Source: Pseudomonadota bacterium
GTDB taxonomy: Bacteria; Pseudomonadota; Gammaproteobacteria; Burkholderiales; Burkholderiaceae_B
Direction of reading: 5' to 3'
NCBI GenBank assembly: GCA_023387815.1
Contig: JAEWHK010000070.1
Coordinates: 1-50,566 of the forward strand
Length of the DNA stretch: 50,566 nt
Below are positions 16,361-24,765 of this stretch, one piece after another. Position 1 is the stretch's first letter. Every line of letters starts with the position of its first letter. Position numbers and translations under genes: made by a program. The notes below the pieces were generated by a model. The model was not told the DNA's origin. It made no database searches and saw only the letters and a list, made by a program, of their open reading frames with translations.

Positions 16361-17095
16361 TTACTTTCTTTGCCTTACGGTCTCGAATAAACATACCGCA
16401 CTGGCGACACTTACGTTCAGGCTTTCCACCGCGCCGAGCATGGGAATTCGCACCAGCTGGTCGCAGGTCTCACGGGTCAGACGTCTGAGTCCTTCACCCT
16501 CTGCGCCCATGACCCAGGCAATGGGTCGCTTCGCATCAACCGCGTGCATATCACTCTCTGCCTCATCATCGGTGCCAATCAGCCAGATATCGCGCTCTTT
16601 CAATGCGCGCATGGTTCTGGCCAGATTCGTCACCATAATGTACGGAACGGTGTCAGCGGCTCCGCAGGCAACGCGCTGAACCGTGGCATTCAGTCCCACT
16701 GCCCTGTCCTTCGGTGCAATGACAGCATGCACACCAGCCGCATCTGCAGTTCGCAGGCACGCACCCAGGTTATGCGGATCGGTCACGCCATCCAGAATAA
16801 GCAGGTGCGCAGGCTCTGTGATGATATCAAGCACATCGTCCACCGTCACGGCAAGCTGCTTGGCATCCGCCATGGCGACGACACCCTGATGCCTGACGCC
16901 CTTGGCCAGTCCTTCCAGACGGTCCGGCGACACCGGAACAACCTTGATTTCTGCTTTTTTGGCCTGATCGACCAGGCTTTGCATGCGCTTATCGTTGCGT
17001 GACGCTTCAATATAGATTTCCCGAATGGAATCGGGTGCGTGACGGATTCGCGCGGTCACGGCATGAAACCCGGCCAGTAATTGACGGCTAGACAT
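16361..17095 (-). CDS. rlmB: 23S rRNA (guanosine-2251-2'-O)-methyltransferase RlmB
   Basis: A 244-residue SPOUT-class methyltransferase that modifies G2251 in the P-loop of 23S rRNA. The N-terminal substrate domain begins MSSRQLLAGFHAV, followed by NLGACLRTADAAGVHAVI, VMGAEGEGLRRLT and IPMLGAVESLNVSVASAV, the three conserved blocks that form the knotted AdoMet site. The ATG follows CAGGAAATCATT. It lies downstream of rnr on the same strand, an arrangement also seen in E. coli (rnr-rlmB), with a strong hairpin between the two. Confidence 0.95.
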   Translation of the reverse strand: MSSRQLLAGFHAVTARIRHAPDSIREIYIEASRNDKRMQSLVDQAKKAEIKVVPVSPDRLEGLAKGVRHQGVVAMADAKQLAVTVDDVLDIITEPAHLLILDGVTDPHNLGACLRTADAAGVHAVIAPKDRAVGLNATVQRVACGAADTVPYIMVTNLARTMRALKERDIWLIGTDDEAESDMHAVDAKRPIAWVMGAEGEGLRRLTRETCDQLVRIPMLGAVESLNVSVASAVCLFETVRQRK

Positions 17096-17122
17096 AATGA
17101 TTTCCTGAATTGAATACGATCA

Positions 17123-17165
17123 GGCGTCCGGGCAGATGCAAACTGCATTGCCTGTGACGGACGCC
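17123..17165 (-). other. Long intercistronic hairpin between rnr and rlmB
   Basis: GGCGTCCG (17123-17130) pairs with CGGACGCC (17158-17165), GGCA (17131-17134) with TGCC (17149-17152), and ATGCA (17136-17140) with TGCAT (17144-17148), with a small bulge on each side. No T-run follows on the minus strand, so it is more likely an mRNA stability or processing element than a terminator. Confidence 0.65.
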
Positions 17166-17178
17166 CGGTCCCTGACGC

Positions 17179-19632
17179 TTAGCGCCGGCGAGACGATTTC
17201 TTGCCCTTGGGGGCGGAAGCCTTCTTTCCTGCCTTTTTGGCAGCTGCGCGACGCTCCAGCGCCTGCTGCCCCCGGCTTTTTACGCCTGCCGGCTTGGGTT
17301 TTGCAGCCCGTTTCGGCTGGCGTGGCGGCGTATCCTGACGCATGGCCTCTTTTCGCAGCGAATCATACGTGATCCCTTTGACCAACGCAAATTCAATACG
17401 GCGTGCTTCCAGATCCACACGCGTGACCTGCACCTGAACACTATCGGTCAGGCGGTATTTTTTGCCGGTACGCTCCCCTCGCAGCTCGTTCAGGCTTTCA
17501 TTGAACTGAAAGTAATCCGTTCCCAGTTCCGACACGTGAACCAGACCCTCGACATAAAGCGTGTCCAGCGTCACAAACAGCCCGAAGGACGTCACTCCAG
17601 TGACTTTGCCACTGAACACTTCGCCTACGTGTTCGCGCACGAACCAGCATTTGAGCCAGGCTTCTACATCGCGCGAGGCATCATCGGCACGTCTTTCATA
17701 GGCAGACAGCACGACACCCAGTTTTTCCCACAAGGCGTGTTCATGCTGCTGACGTGACTCGCCTTCGACCCGTGGCACGCCTGCGGCTTCCGGCACGTAG
17801 GCACGTTTTGCCAGGATCGATTTGATGACACGATGCGTCAGCAGATCCGGGTAGCGCCGGATTGGCGAGGTGAAATGGGTGTAACTGGGATAAGCGAGAC
17901 CAAAATGGCCCGCATCGTCCGGACTGTAGATGGCCTGCTGCATGGATCGCAGGGCCATGGTCTGGATAATCTGAAAATCGGGCCTTGCACGTGCGGCATC
18001 AAGCAATGCCGCGTAATCTTTGCCGCTGGGTTCGTCGCCCCCTTGCAGAGAGAGGCCCAGAGTGCGCAAATACTCACGCAGATTCGCCAGTTTTTCTGGC
18101 GTGGGGCCCTCGTGAACACGATACAGGCCATGACGCTTGTTGGCCTTGATAAATTCGGCGGCGCATGTGTTTGCCGCCAGCATGCACTCTTCGATCAGTT
18201 TGTGCGCGTCATTGCGGACATGAGGAACGATCTGTTCAATCTTGCCCAGATCATTGCTGATGATTTTGGTTTCAATGGTATCAAAGTCCATGGCACCGCG
18301 CTTTTTGCGGGTGCTGTCCAGCAACTGGTAAAGCGTGTACAGGTCCTGGATATGCGGCAGCACATGCTTTAGTGCCCGTGCCGTGGGTCCGTCAATCTGC
18401 TGCAATGCCGTCCAGATCTGTGTGTACGTGGTCCGTTCATGAGAATGGATGACCGCGTTGTAGAACTGATACGCCGCCACGGTACCAGCCTTGGCACCTG
18501 TGGCAGGGATCACCATGTCACAGACCAGCACAAGCCGATCCACCTGGGGATTGAGCGAACAGAGTCCGTTGGACAGTTTCTCGGGCAGCATTGGAATCAC
18601 GCGCCGAGGGAAATATACGCTGGTGCCGCGCGCCAGCGCATCGGTATCCAGCGCATCTTCCGGCTGCACGTAATGACTCACGTCAGCAATCGCGACCAGC
18701 AGGCGCCAGCCTTTGCGCCGCCGCTGTTCCGTGCCCAGATTGACCGGTTCGCAATAGACGGCATCGTCAAAATCACGTGCGTCCTCTCCGTCAATGGTAA
18801 TGAAAGGCACATCCCGCAGGTCTACGCGATGATTGAGATCACGCTGTCTTACCGTTTCGGGAAGCGCGTCTGCCTGTGCCAGCGCGGCTTCCGAAAAACC
18901 CACCGGAACATCAAATTTACGTACCGCAATCTCAATTTCCATGCCGGGATCATCGATCTCACCCAGCACTTCGATAATTCGGCCCAGCGGCTGCGTATGT
19001 CGCGTCGGCTGCTGGACAATCTCTACCGTGACCACCTGACCATGCTGGGCGCCTCCCAGGTCGGACGCCGGTACCAGAACATCATGCTTGATTCTCTGGT
19101 CTTCAGGTGCGACCACGTATATGCCCTGCTCCTGCAGCAGGCGTCCTACCAGACGATTGGTACTGCGCTCGAGCACCTCGACAATCGTCCCTTCCAGCTT
19201 GCCACGATACTCGCCCGTTGGCTTGACCTGGACACGATCGCCGTGCAGCACCTTGAGCATTTCCCGAGGAGACAGGAACAGATCCGGTCCGCCATCCTCT
19301 GGAATCAGGAAACCGAACCCATCGCGATGTCCCTGCACGCGGCCGATGACGTAATCCTTGGGTTTTGCGGTGACCTGCCAGCCCTCGGCGACATTCTCGA
19401 GCTGACCATCCCGCTGCATGGCGCCAAGGCGCTTTTCCAGTCCATCGACGCCAGCCTGACGCGTCAGATTGAAATGGTTGATGAGTTGCTGCAGCGGTTT
19501 GGGCGACTGGGAACCGCGTAAGAGATTCAGTATATTTTCGCGGGAGGGAACGTCCGGATCATAATCCTGTCCGTGTTCGGGCAGCGGCAGCGATGACTGC
19601 TGAGGATGTCCTGATTTTTTTCTCGTTGCCAT
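17179..19632 (-). CDS. rnr: Ribonuclease R
   Basis: A 3'-to-5' processive exoribonuclease of the RNB family that degrades structured RNA. From the ATG at 19632 it has 817 residues (a TTG at 19647 would add five). In order: winged-helix region (RENILNLLRG), two cold-shock domains (GRVQGHRDGFGFLIPEDG), the RNB catalytic core with ITIDGEDARDFDDAV near residues 279-293 holding the metal aspartates, an S1 domain (FSGKVTGVTSFGLFVTLD), and a Lys/Arg-rich tail ending APKGKKSSRRR that helps unwind structured RNA. It lies upstream of rlmB on the same strand. All active-site residues are present. Confidence 0.96.
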   Translation of the reverse strand: MATRKKSGHPQQSSLPLPEHGQDYDPDVPSRENILNLLRGSQSPKPLQQLINHFNLTRQAGVDGLEKRLGAMQRDGQLENVAEGWQVTAKPKDYVIGRVQGHRDGFGFLIPEDGGPDLFLSPREMLKVLHGDRVQVKPTGEYRGKLEGTIVEVLERSTNRLVGRLLQEQGIYVVAPEDQRIKHDVLVPASDLGGAQHGQVVTVEIVQQPTRHTQPLGRIIEVLGEIDDPGMEIEIAVRKFDVPVGFSEAALAQADALPETVRQRDLNHRVDLRDVPFITIDGEDARDFDDAVYCEPVNLGTEQRRRKGWRLLVAIADVSHYVQPEDALDTDALARGTSVYFPRRVIPMLPEKLSNGLCSLNPQVDRLVLVCDMVIPATGAKAGTVAAYQFYNAVIHSHERTTYTQIWTALQQIDGPTARALKHVLPHIQDLYTLYQLLDSTRKKRGAMDFDTIETKIISNDLGKIEQIVPHVRNDAHKLIEECMLAANTCAAEFIKANKRHGLYRVHEGPTPEKLANLREYLRTLGLSLQGGDEPSGKDYAALLDAARARPDFQIIQTMALRSMQQAIYSPDDAGHFGLAYPSYTHFTSPIRRYPDLLTHRVIKSILAKRAYVPEAAGVPRVEGESRQQHEHALWEKLGVVLSAYERRADDASRDVEAWLKCWFVREHVGEVFSGKVTGVTSFGLFVTLDTLYVEGLVHVSELGTDYFQFNESLNELRGERTGKKYRLTDSVQVQVTRVDLEARRIEFALVKGITYDSLRKEAMRQDTPPRQPKRAAKPKPAGVKSRGQQALERRAAAKKAGKKASAPKGKKSSRRR

Positions 19633-19714
19633 GCGTAGTTTCTTCAAAATTGAATGGTGCGCTCACAAAGCCGTGAGGCCCATGTGCGTTAGGTTAACAC
19701 CATTCTATTACATT

Positions 19715-19784
19715 AATCCCGCGGGATTGTACAAATACAGATCATTGACATATAAGACAAAACCAGCCAACCCAAGTTGTCTTA
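19715..19784. promoter_or_regulatory. Two inverted repeats in the rnr/sirB2 divergent region
   Basis: AATCCCGCGGGATT at 19715-19728 is a perfect 14-bp palindrome. Further right, TAAGACAA (19753-19760) and TTGTCTTA (19777-19784) are perfect 8-bp arms with a 16-nt spacer. They lie between two divergent genes where promoters are expected, so they may be operators. No regulator is identifiable. Confidence 0.45.
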
Positions 19785-19892
19785 AAATACAGGCTGCAAA
19801 TTTTCATGGGCTTTGGCTCTGGCAACCAGCCCGTGAAGGTTCTGCCACGCACTGAGTAACCATTGCCAAGTCATCCATAAGGAACCTGTCCC

Positions 19893-20282
19893 ATGCCCGG
19901 CTATCTGATGGTCAAACATTTTCACATGACCTTTGCCATTCTGAGTCTGCTTTTCTTTATCGTTCGCGCCTGTTGGGCAGTAAACGGGTCAGCCATGCTG
20001 TCCAGGCCTTTTGTGCGAATCGCGCCACACGTCATCGATACCCTGCTTCTGGTCTGCGGCCTTTACCTGTTGTCTGCCATCGGTATGCAGGCGTTTATTG
20101 TTGCCAAACTGATCGCGCTGGTGCTGTATATCGTGCTGGGCACCATGGCTATCAAACGGGCCCGTACCCAGGGACAAAAGGCGCTGTTTGCGGTACTGGC
20201 CGTGTTGGTTTTCATCTATATTCTGGGCGCTGCCTTTAAGCATAGTCCCTGGTCCTGGCTGACCCCGCTCGCTCTCGGATAA
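19893..20282 (+). CDS. SirB2 family membrane protein
   Basis: A 129-residue inner-membrane protein with the family's opening, YLMVKHFHMTFAILSLLFF, followed by three more helices (PHVIDTLLLVCGLYLLSAI, FIVAKLIALVLYIVLGTMAIKRA and FAVLAVLVFIYILGAAF). The ATG follows AAGGAACCTGTCCC, a good ribosome site. The family is named after a Salmonella gene once linked to invasion regulation, but its biochemical role is unknown. It stands alone and converges on the GNAT gene. Confidence 0.88.
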   Translation: MPGYLMVKHFHMTFAILSLLFFIVRACWAVNGSAMLSRPFVRIAPHVIDTLLLVCGLYLLSAIGMQAFIVAKLIALVLYIVLGTMAIKRARTQGQKALFAVLAVLVFIYILGAAFKHSPWSWLTPLALG

Positions 20283-20329
20283 GTGAGCACCTGCGCGCCA
20301 GGTACACATCAGCGTATGGTATTTCAATT

Positions 20330-20362
20330 GAAGGGACGTCCTGGATCAAGGATGTCTCCTTC
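20330..20362. terminator. Hairpin between convergent sirB2-like and GNAT genes
   Basis: GAAGGGACGTCCT (20330-20342) and AGGATGTCTCCTTC (20349-20362) form a stem of about 13 pairs with one bulged base and one G-U, around a 6-nt loop. It sits between two gene ends, as a shared terminator would, but lacks a T-run on either strand. Confidence 0.4.
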
Positions 20363-20373
20363 AGGAAATAGCC

Positions 20374-20844
20374 TCAGTCCAGCATCAAATGCATGGTTCT
20401 GTGCTCGATCCCGGCGTCCAGATAGACGTCTCCCTCGGCAACAAATCCATACCTTTCGTAAAATCCCAGGGCATGAACCTGGGCGCTGAGCACCACTTCT
20501 TCATCACCCCGCTCTCTGGCGGCCTGAATCAGCCTGTTCAACACCAGCCCACCCAGGCCCGTTCCCCGCGCCTGACGACGCACGGCCATGCGGCCGATAT
20601 GTCCATCGGGCAACAGACGGCCCGTCGCCAGGGGCACATTTTCGGCATCGTACGCTACTGCATGCACGCAATGCGCGTCCATATCATCCATCTCCAGCGA
20701 TTCGGGCACCTGCTGTTCGACCACAAAAACCTCATGGCGAATCAATGAAGCATCCTGTTTCAGCACATCCCATGCGTCCACACGCACATCTGCGCTGTTT
20801 CCCTGGGCGCCCGAAACGTGATCTGCCTGCTGTTTTTGAGTCAT
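20374..20844 (-). CDS. GNAT family N-acetyltransferase
   Basis: A 156-residue acetyl-CoA-dependent acyltransferase. The acetyl-CoA loop lies in IGRMAVRRQARGTGLGGLVLN (R-x-x-G-x-G/A pattern), followed by LSAQVHALGFYERYGFVAEGD, the usual C-terminal GNAT block. The N-terminal EVFVVEQQVPESLEMDDMD resembles the ElaA/YjcF subgroup. The substrate is unknown. The ATG follows AAGGAGCCGGA, an ideal ribosome site, 17 bases after the ABC exporter stop, so the two are likely one operon. Confidence 0.9.
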   Translation of the reverse strand: MTQKQQADHVSGAQGNSADVRVDAWDVLKQDASLIRHEVFVVEQQVPESLEMDDMDAHCVHAVAYDAENVPLATGRLLPDGHIGRMAVRRQARGTGLGGLVLNRLIQAARERGDEEVVLSAQVHALGFYERYGFVAEGDVYLDAGIEHRTMHLMLD

Positions 20845-20861
20845 TCCGGCTCCTTATTTGA

Positions 20862-22667
20862 TTATTGCGCCGATGGTGACGTCTCGATGTCGCGCGCGTA
20901 CCAGGTTCCGTCGCCATTCAGGTGCAGCAGATGCGTATGTTGCGGAATCAGCGTGCTGCGATGCCCGACGCTGATCAGTTTCAGCGTCGGCAAACGTTCG
21001 TGAACCAATCGATACATGGCATCTTCCAGCCCCTCATCCATGGCAGAGGTCGCCTCGTCAATAAATGCAGCCACCGGCTCGGCCAGCAACAACCGTGCGA
21101 ATGCGACCCGTTGTTGCTCACCCAGTGACAGGGTGTGAGACCAGCTGACGGACTCTTCAATACGTGGCTGCAGATGCGCCAGATGCACGTCCAGCAGCGC
21201 CTGCCGACCTTTCTCCAGGCCATCTTCAGGTACCGGATGCGGATAATACAGCGCCTCCAGCAGCGTTCCTTCGGGCACATATGGCTTCTGAGACAGAAAT
21301 AGAATGTCGTCTTCGGGGCGGACAATTTTGCCGGTTGAATAGGGCCACAGGCCCGCCACCGCACGCAAAATCGTGGTTTTGCCCGAGCCCGAAGGGCCCT
21401 GCAGCAGCCAGGACTGGCCTTTTTCCACTCTCATACTCAGGCCGTTAACCAACTCCTGACCCAGTGGTGTTCGAATGCTGACATCCTCAAGAAGAACCGT
21501 ATCGGCATCCTGGCTCACATCCGGCAGGGGCAAGGCATCGGCATTTTCAATATTCGTCAGGAAGCCATGCAGACGGTTTAACGTTGCGCGGTAGCCGGCG
21601 AAGGCATCGTAGGCATTTCGGAAAAACGACAGATTGTCGTGCAGCGTGCCAAACGCCTGGGCACTTTGCGTCATGGCGCCAAGCGTGATCTGCTGTGAAA
21701 AAAAGCGCGGTGCCTGAATAATGAATGGGAAGATGACGGCCGTCTGCGACACGAAAAAGTTAAAGCCCTGAAACTTGACGCTTCGGTGCACGATAGCCCA
21801 GACATTGCCGATAATTTGCCGGAAACGACTCATAAGCTTGCCCATTTCGATTCTTTCGCCTTTGTAGAACGCAATGCTTTCGGCGTATTCGCGGACCCGG
21901 ACCAGTGAATACCGGTAATCCGCGTTGAATTTCTCGTCAAGAAAGTTAAGCAGAATCAAGGGCCGGCCGATTCGAAAGGCAAAGACAGTGGCAATCAGAA
22001 TGTAAATGAACAGGGCAAATACCATGCCACGCGGGATCGTAAACCCGCCAAGGGTCAGATCACCGGACAGGGTCCACAGAATAATGGTGAAGGCGACGGC
22101 AGACACCAGTGAACTGATCACCCCCAGGCACAGATCCAGCGACACAGTAACAAAACTGGAAATGTCCTGCTGAATACGCTGATCCGGGTTATCTGCCGGC
22201 GTGCTGAGGTAATGTGAGCGATAGTAGCTGCTATGGGAGAGCCATTTGGTCAGAAATTCGCCGTTCAGCGATTCCCGCCAGTTGATCGTAAAGGCCTGCT
22301 GCAGGTAAAACGAGGTCAGCGAACGCACAATATGAATGGCGGCCAGGATCGTAAATACCCCCATCTGAATCCAGAAGTTGGTTTCGTCCAGCTTTTGCAA
22401 TGCCGTATACATGCTGTTGTACCAGTTGGAAAACAGCACATTGACACGCACGCCCGACAGACTCAGGAGCAGGATGATACTGAACATGACGATGGGCCGC
22501 AGCGATCGTCTGGGATTGAAATAGCTCCCGGCCAGCTTCCAGAACTGCCGTCCCCAATGGGTATAGTGCGTCAGTATCCAGCCGATCACGACAATAGCGA
22601 CAAATGAAATAACGTAGGCCTGCAAAAGCCATAAGGCACTTGCCTTCAGTTCAAGACCCCAGTCCAT
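20862..22667 (-). CDS. ABC exporter, fused permease/ATPase, SbmA/YddA (ABC-D) type
   Basis: A 601-residue half-transporter. The membrane domain (about residues 10-350) begins with a long helix and carries FSNWYNSMYTALQKLDETNFW and NWRESLNGEFLTKWLSHSSYYR, hallmarks of the SbmA/BacA and peroxisomal ABC-D permease. The nucleotide-binding domain has Walker A GPSGSGKTT near residue 425, signature LSLGEQQRVAFARLLL and Walker B AAFIDEATSAMDE. Such proteins work as homodimers. E. coli YddA is the nearest named relative; its substrate is uncertain. The GNAT gene follows. Confidence 0.9.
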   Translation of the reverse strand: MDWGLELKASALWLLQAYVISFVAIVVIGWILTHYTHWGRQFWKLAGSYFNPRRSLRPIVMFSIILLLSLSGVRVNVLFSNWYNSMYTALQKLDETNFWIQMGVFTILAAIHIVRSLTSFYLQQAFTINWRESLNGEFLTKWLSHSSYYRSHYLSTPADNPDQRIQQDISSFVTVSLDLCLGVISSLVSAVAFTIILWTLSGDLTLGGFTIPRGMVFALFIYILIATVFAFRIGRPLILLNFLDEKFNADYRYSLVRVREYAESIAFYKGERIEMGKLMSRFRQIIGNVWAIVHRSVKFQGFNFFVSQTAVIFPFIIQAPRFFSQQITLGAMTQSAQAFGTLHDNLSFFRNAYDAFAGYRATLNRLHGFLTNIENADALPLPDVSQDADTVLLEDVSIRTPLGQELVNGLSMRVEKGQSWLLQGPSGSGKTTILRAVAGLWPYSTGKIVRPEDDILFLSQKPYVPEGTLLEALYYPHPVPEDGLEKGRQALLDVHLAHLQPRIEESVSWSHTLSLGEQQRVAFARLLLAEPVAAFIDEATSAMDEGLEDAMYRLVHERLPTLKLISVGHRSTLIPQHTHLLHLNGDGTWYARDIETSPSAQ

Positions 22668-22848
22668 TCACACTCCCGAATGATGATTCATGCGCAGCAT
22701 CCCGCAAAAAAGAATCACTTTACCGCAAACGCCGGGGATGCTGTCAATTCGGGGTAATCAAAAGTAATAATCTGCGCGTTTCGCGAAGTGGAAAAGATAG
22801 CGGTTTTATCTGCTACTATTTGATGATCTCAATGACTGGAGTCCCTTG

Positions 22849-24423
22849 ATGGAGCTGTTGCTTGACCCAAATGTATGGGTAGGCCTGATTACGCTGATTG
22901 TTCTGGAGTTGGTTTTAGGCATAGACAACCTTGTCTTCATTGCCATTCTGGTAGACAAACTACCCCCAAGACAGCGCGATAAAGCTCGTATCACCGGACT
23001 GGCACTGGCGCTGATCATGCGACTGATGCTGCTATCGGTCATGTCGTGGCTGATCAAACTCACCACGCCGCTGTTTTCCATCTATAGCCTGTCCTTTTCG
23101 GGACGCGATCTGATTCTGATTGCCGGCGGCTTTTTCCTGCTGTTCAAGGGGACGCTGGAACTGCATGAACGACTCGAAGGCAAAGCCAAGGTCTCTTCCG
23201 GCCCACGAGTTTATGCAAGCTTCGGGGTTATCGTCACGCAGATTATTGTGCTCGATGCCATCTTTTCCCTGGACTCCATTATTACCGCCGTAGGTATGGT
23301 AGACCATCTGCCCGTCATGTTCGCAGCGGTCATTATTGCCATGGCAGTGATGCTGGTTGCCTCAAAACCTTTGACCAATTTTGTGAACCAGCATCCCACC
23401 GTCGTGGTACTGTGCCTGGGCTTTTTGCTCATGATCGGGTTCTCGCTGTTGGCAGAAGGTTTTGGATTCAAGGTACCCAAAGGCTATCTGTACGCGGCCA
23501 TTGGCTTCTCAGTCATGATCGAAATATTCAACCAGATTGCGCGCCGCAGCCTGAAACGGTCCGAAGCCACCCGCCCCATGCGCGAACGCACGGCCGAGGG
23601 TATTTTACGCATGCTCGGCAAACGTCCTCCTGACGAGGCGCATATGGAAAATCCAAGCATGGAAGACGAACACCCTGTCGTGTTTGAAGATGAGGAGCGC
23701 TATATGGTCAGTGGAGTGCTCACGCTGGCCGATCGCAGCATTCATTCGATCATGACGCCCCGCTCGGATATTTCATGGATCAATATCGAAGATGACATCC
23801 TGCAGATCAGAGATGAGATTATCAATACACCGCATACCTTTTTCCCGATCTGTCGCGGCGCGCTGGACGAAATCATCGGTGTTGGTCGCGCACGCGATCT
23901 GATTGCCGATATCCTCACGGAAGGCCAGATCAGCGTTAAAAAATTGCGTAAACCGCTGGTGGTCCCGGAGTCCATCAACATCCTCACCCTGATACAGACA
24001 CTCAAGGAAAGTCGCGGACAGCTGGTGGTCGTCACAGACGAATTCGGCGCCATCGAAGGGCTTGTTACGGCCATGGACGTTTTTGAAGCCATTGCCGGGG
24101 AATTCCCGGATGAAGATGAAACCCCGGATATTGTTGAGGTGGGTGAAGGTCGCTGGATGATAGACGGCGCAGCCGACTTGCGCCATCTTGAGCAGATTCT
24201 GAATATCGACGGTCTTTATGATGATAACGAAGAGACCGCCACTCTGGCCGGCTATCTGTTGCGGCAGTTTGATCGCCTTGCACAGCCCGGTGACGTCTTT
24301 GAACTTGAGCAGGGGCCCATCAAAACCGTGTTCAAAGTTGTGGAACTCGATGGTCGCCGTATCGGTCAGGTCAGTGTTGAACAGCACCGTGAAAAGGACC
24401 CGGAAGAATTGCTCGATATCTGA
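22849..24423 (+). CDS. TerC family membrane protein with CBS pair and CorC/HlyC domain
   Basis: A 524-residue protein (E. coli YoaE/YegH type). Residues 1-230 form about seven membrane helices with the acidic TerC motifs LELVLGIDNLVFI and LDAIFSLDSIITAVGMVDH, whose aspartates probably bind a metal ion. Residues about 290-410 are a CBS pair (MTPRSDISWINIEDD onward) and 430-515 a CorC_HlyC domain. The ATG at 22849 follows GGAGTCCCTTG. TerC relatives act in Mn2+ export or metal loading of exported proteins; the role of this three-part form is not established. It has its own terminators and no operon partner. Confidence 0.9.
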   Translation: MELLLDPNVWVGLITLIVLELVLGIDNLVFIAILVDKLPPRQRDKARITGLALALIMRLMLLSVMSWLIKLTTPLFSIYSLSFSGRDLILIAGGFFLLFKGTLELHERLEGKAKVSSGPRVYASFGVIVTQIIVLDAIFSLDSIITAVGMVDHLPVMFAAVIIAMAVMLVASKPLTNFVNQHPTVVVLCLGFLLMIGFSLLAEGFGFKVPKGYLYAAIGFSVMIEIFNQIARRSLKRSEATRPMRERTAEGILRMLGKRPPDEAHMENPSMEDEHPVVFEDEERYMVSGVLTLADRSIHSIMTPRSDISWINIEDDILQIRDEIINTPHTFFPICRGALDEIIGVGRARDLIADILTEGQISVKKLRKPLVVPESINILTLIQTLKESRGQLVVVTDEFGAIEGLVTAMDVFEAIAGEFPDEDETPDIVEVGEGRWMIDGAADLRHLEQILNIDGLYDDNEETATLAGYLLRQFDRLAQPGDVFELEQGPIKTVFKVVELDGRRIGQVSVEQHREKDPEELLDI

Positions 24424-24446
24424 CGCAATGCCATTTTGAAAACCGG

Positions 24447-24487
24447 CCCGCCGTCCCTGCCCGATTCAGGGCCATGTGCGGGTTTTT
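24447..24487 (+). terminator. Terminator after the TerC gene
   Basis: CCCGC (24447-24451) pairs with GCGGG (24478-24482), enclosing an inner CCCTG/CAGGG stem (24455-24459 with 24467-24471), followed by TTTTT. Confidence 0.65.
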
Positions 24488-24522
24488 AAATCGGTACATT
24501 ATTAACTTATTACCCTGACTTG

Positions 24523-24552
24523 CAAGCCCGCACCCCGCGGGCTTGTGTTTTT
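24523..24552 (+). terminator. Second, strong terminator ahead of sbp
   Basis: CAAGCCCGC (24523-24531) and GCGGGCTTG (24537-24545) form a perfect 9-bp stem with a 5-nt loop, then TGTTTTTC. With the preceding hairpin it insulates the sulfate-uptake operon. The whole gene-free interval 24424-24765 consists of these two terminators and the sbp promoter region. Confidence 0.85.
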
Positions 24553-24687
24553 CATCGCAAAATCGACTATCACAAACGCAATATTTCCAGAAATGACAAG
24601 GGATACGGCGGCCCTTGTTTATTTCCCCTGCTTTGCCTCTTTGCGTTTTATATTGTTCCAGCACATATCATTATCAGAATTTAATCG

Positions 24688-24716
24688 TTCGTCCTGACGA
24701 CCTGATTCTCTACACT
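24688..24716 (+). promoter_or_regulatory. Possible sbp operon promoter
   Basis: A -10 of TACACT (24711-24716) lies 17 nt after a poor -35, TTCGTC (24688-24693), about 50 bases before the sbp ATG. A weak -35 is expected where an activator such as CysB is needed, but no CysB site can be asserted by eye. Confidence 0.35.
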
Positions 24717-24765
24717 GAAAGCACTTTCACTCAACCCTCTCAGTGCAGACAGACAAAGGCCGTTC

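Noticed and set aside
18439..19521. Plus-strand frame of 360 codons opposite rnr.
   Set aside because: It is a shadow of RNase R coding sequence, without ribosome site or domain.
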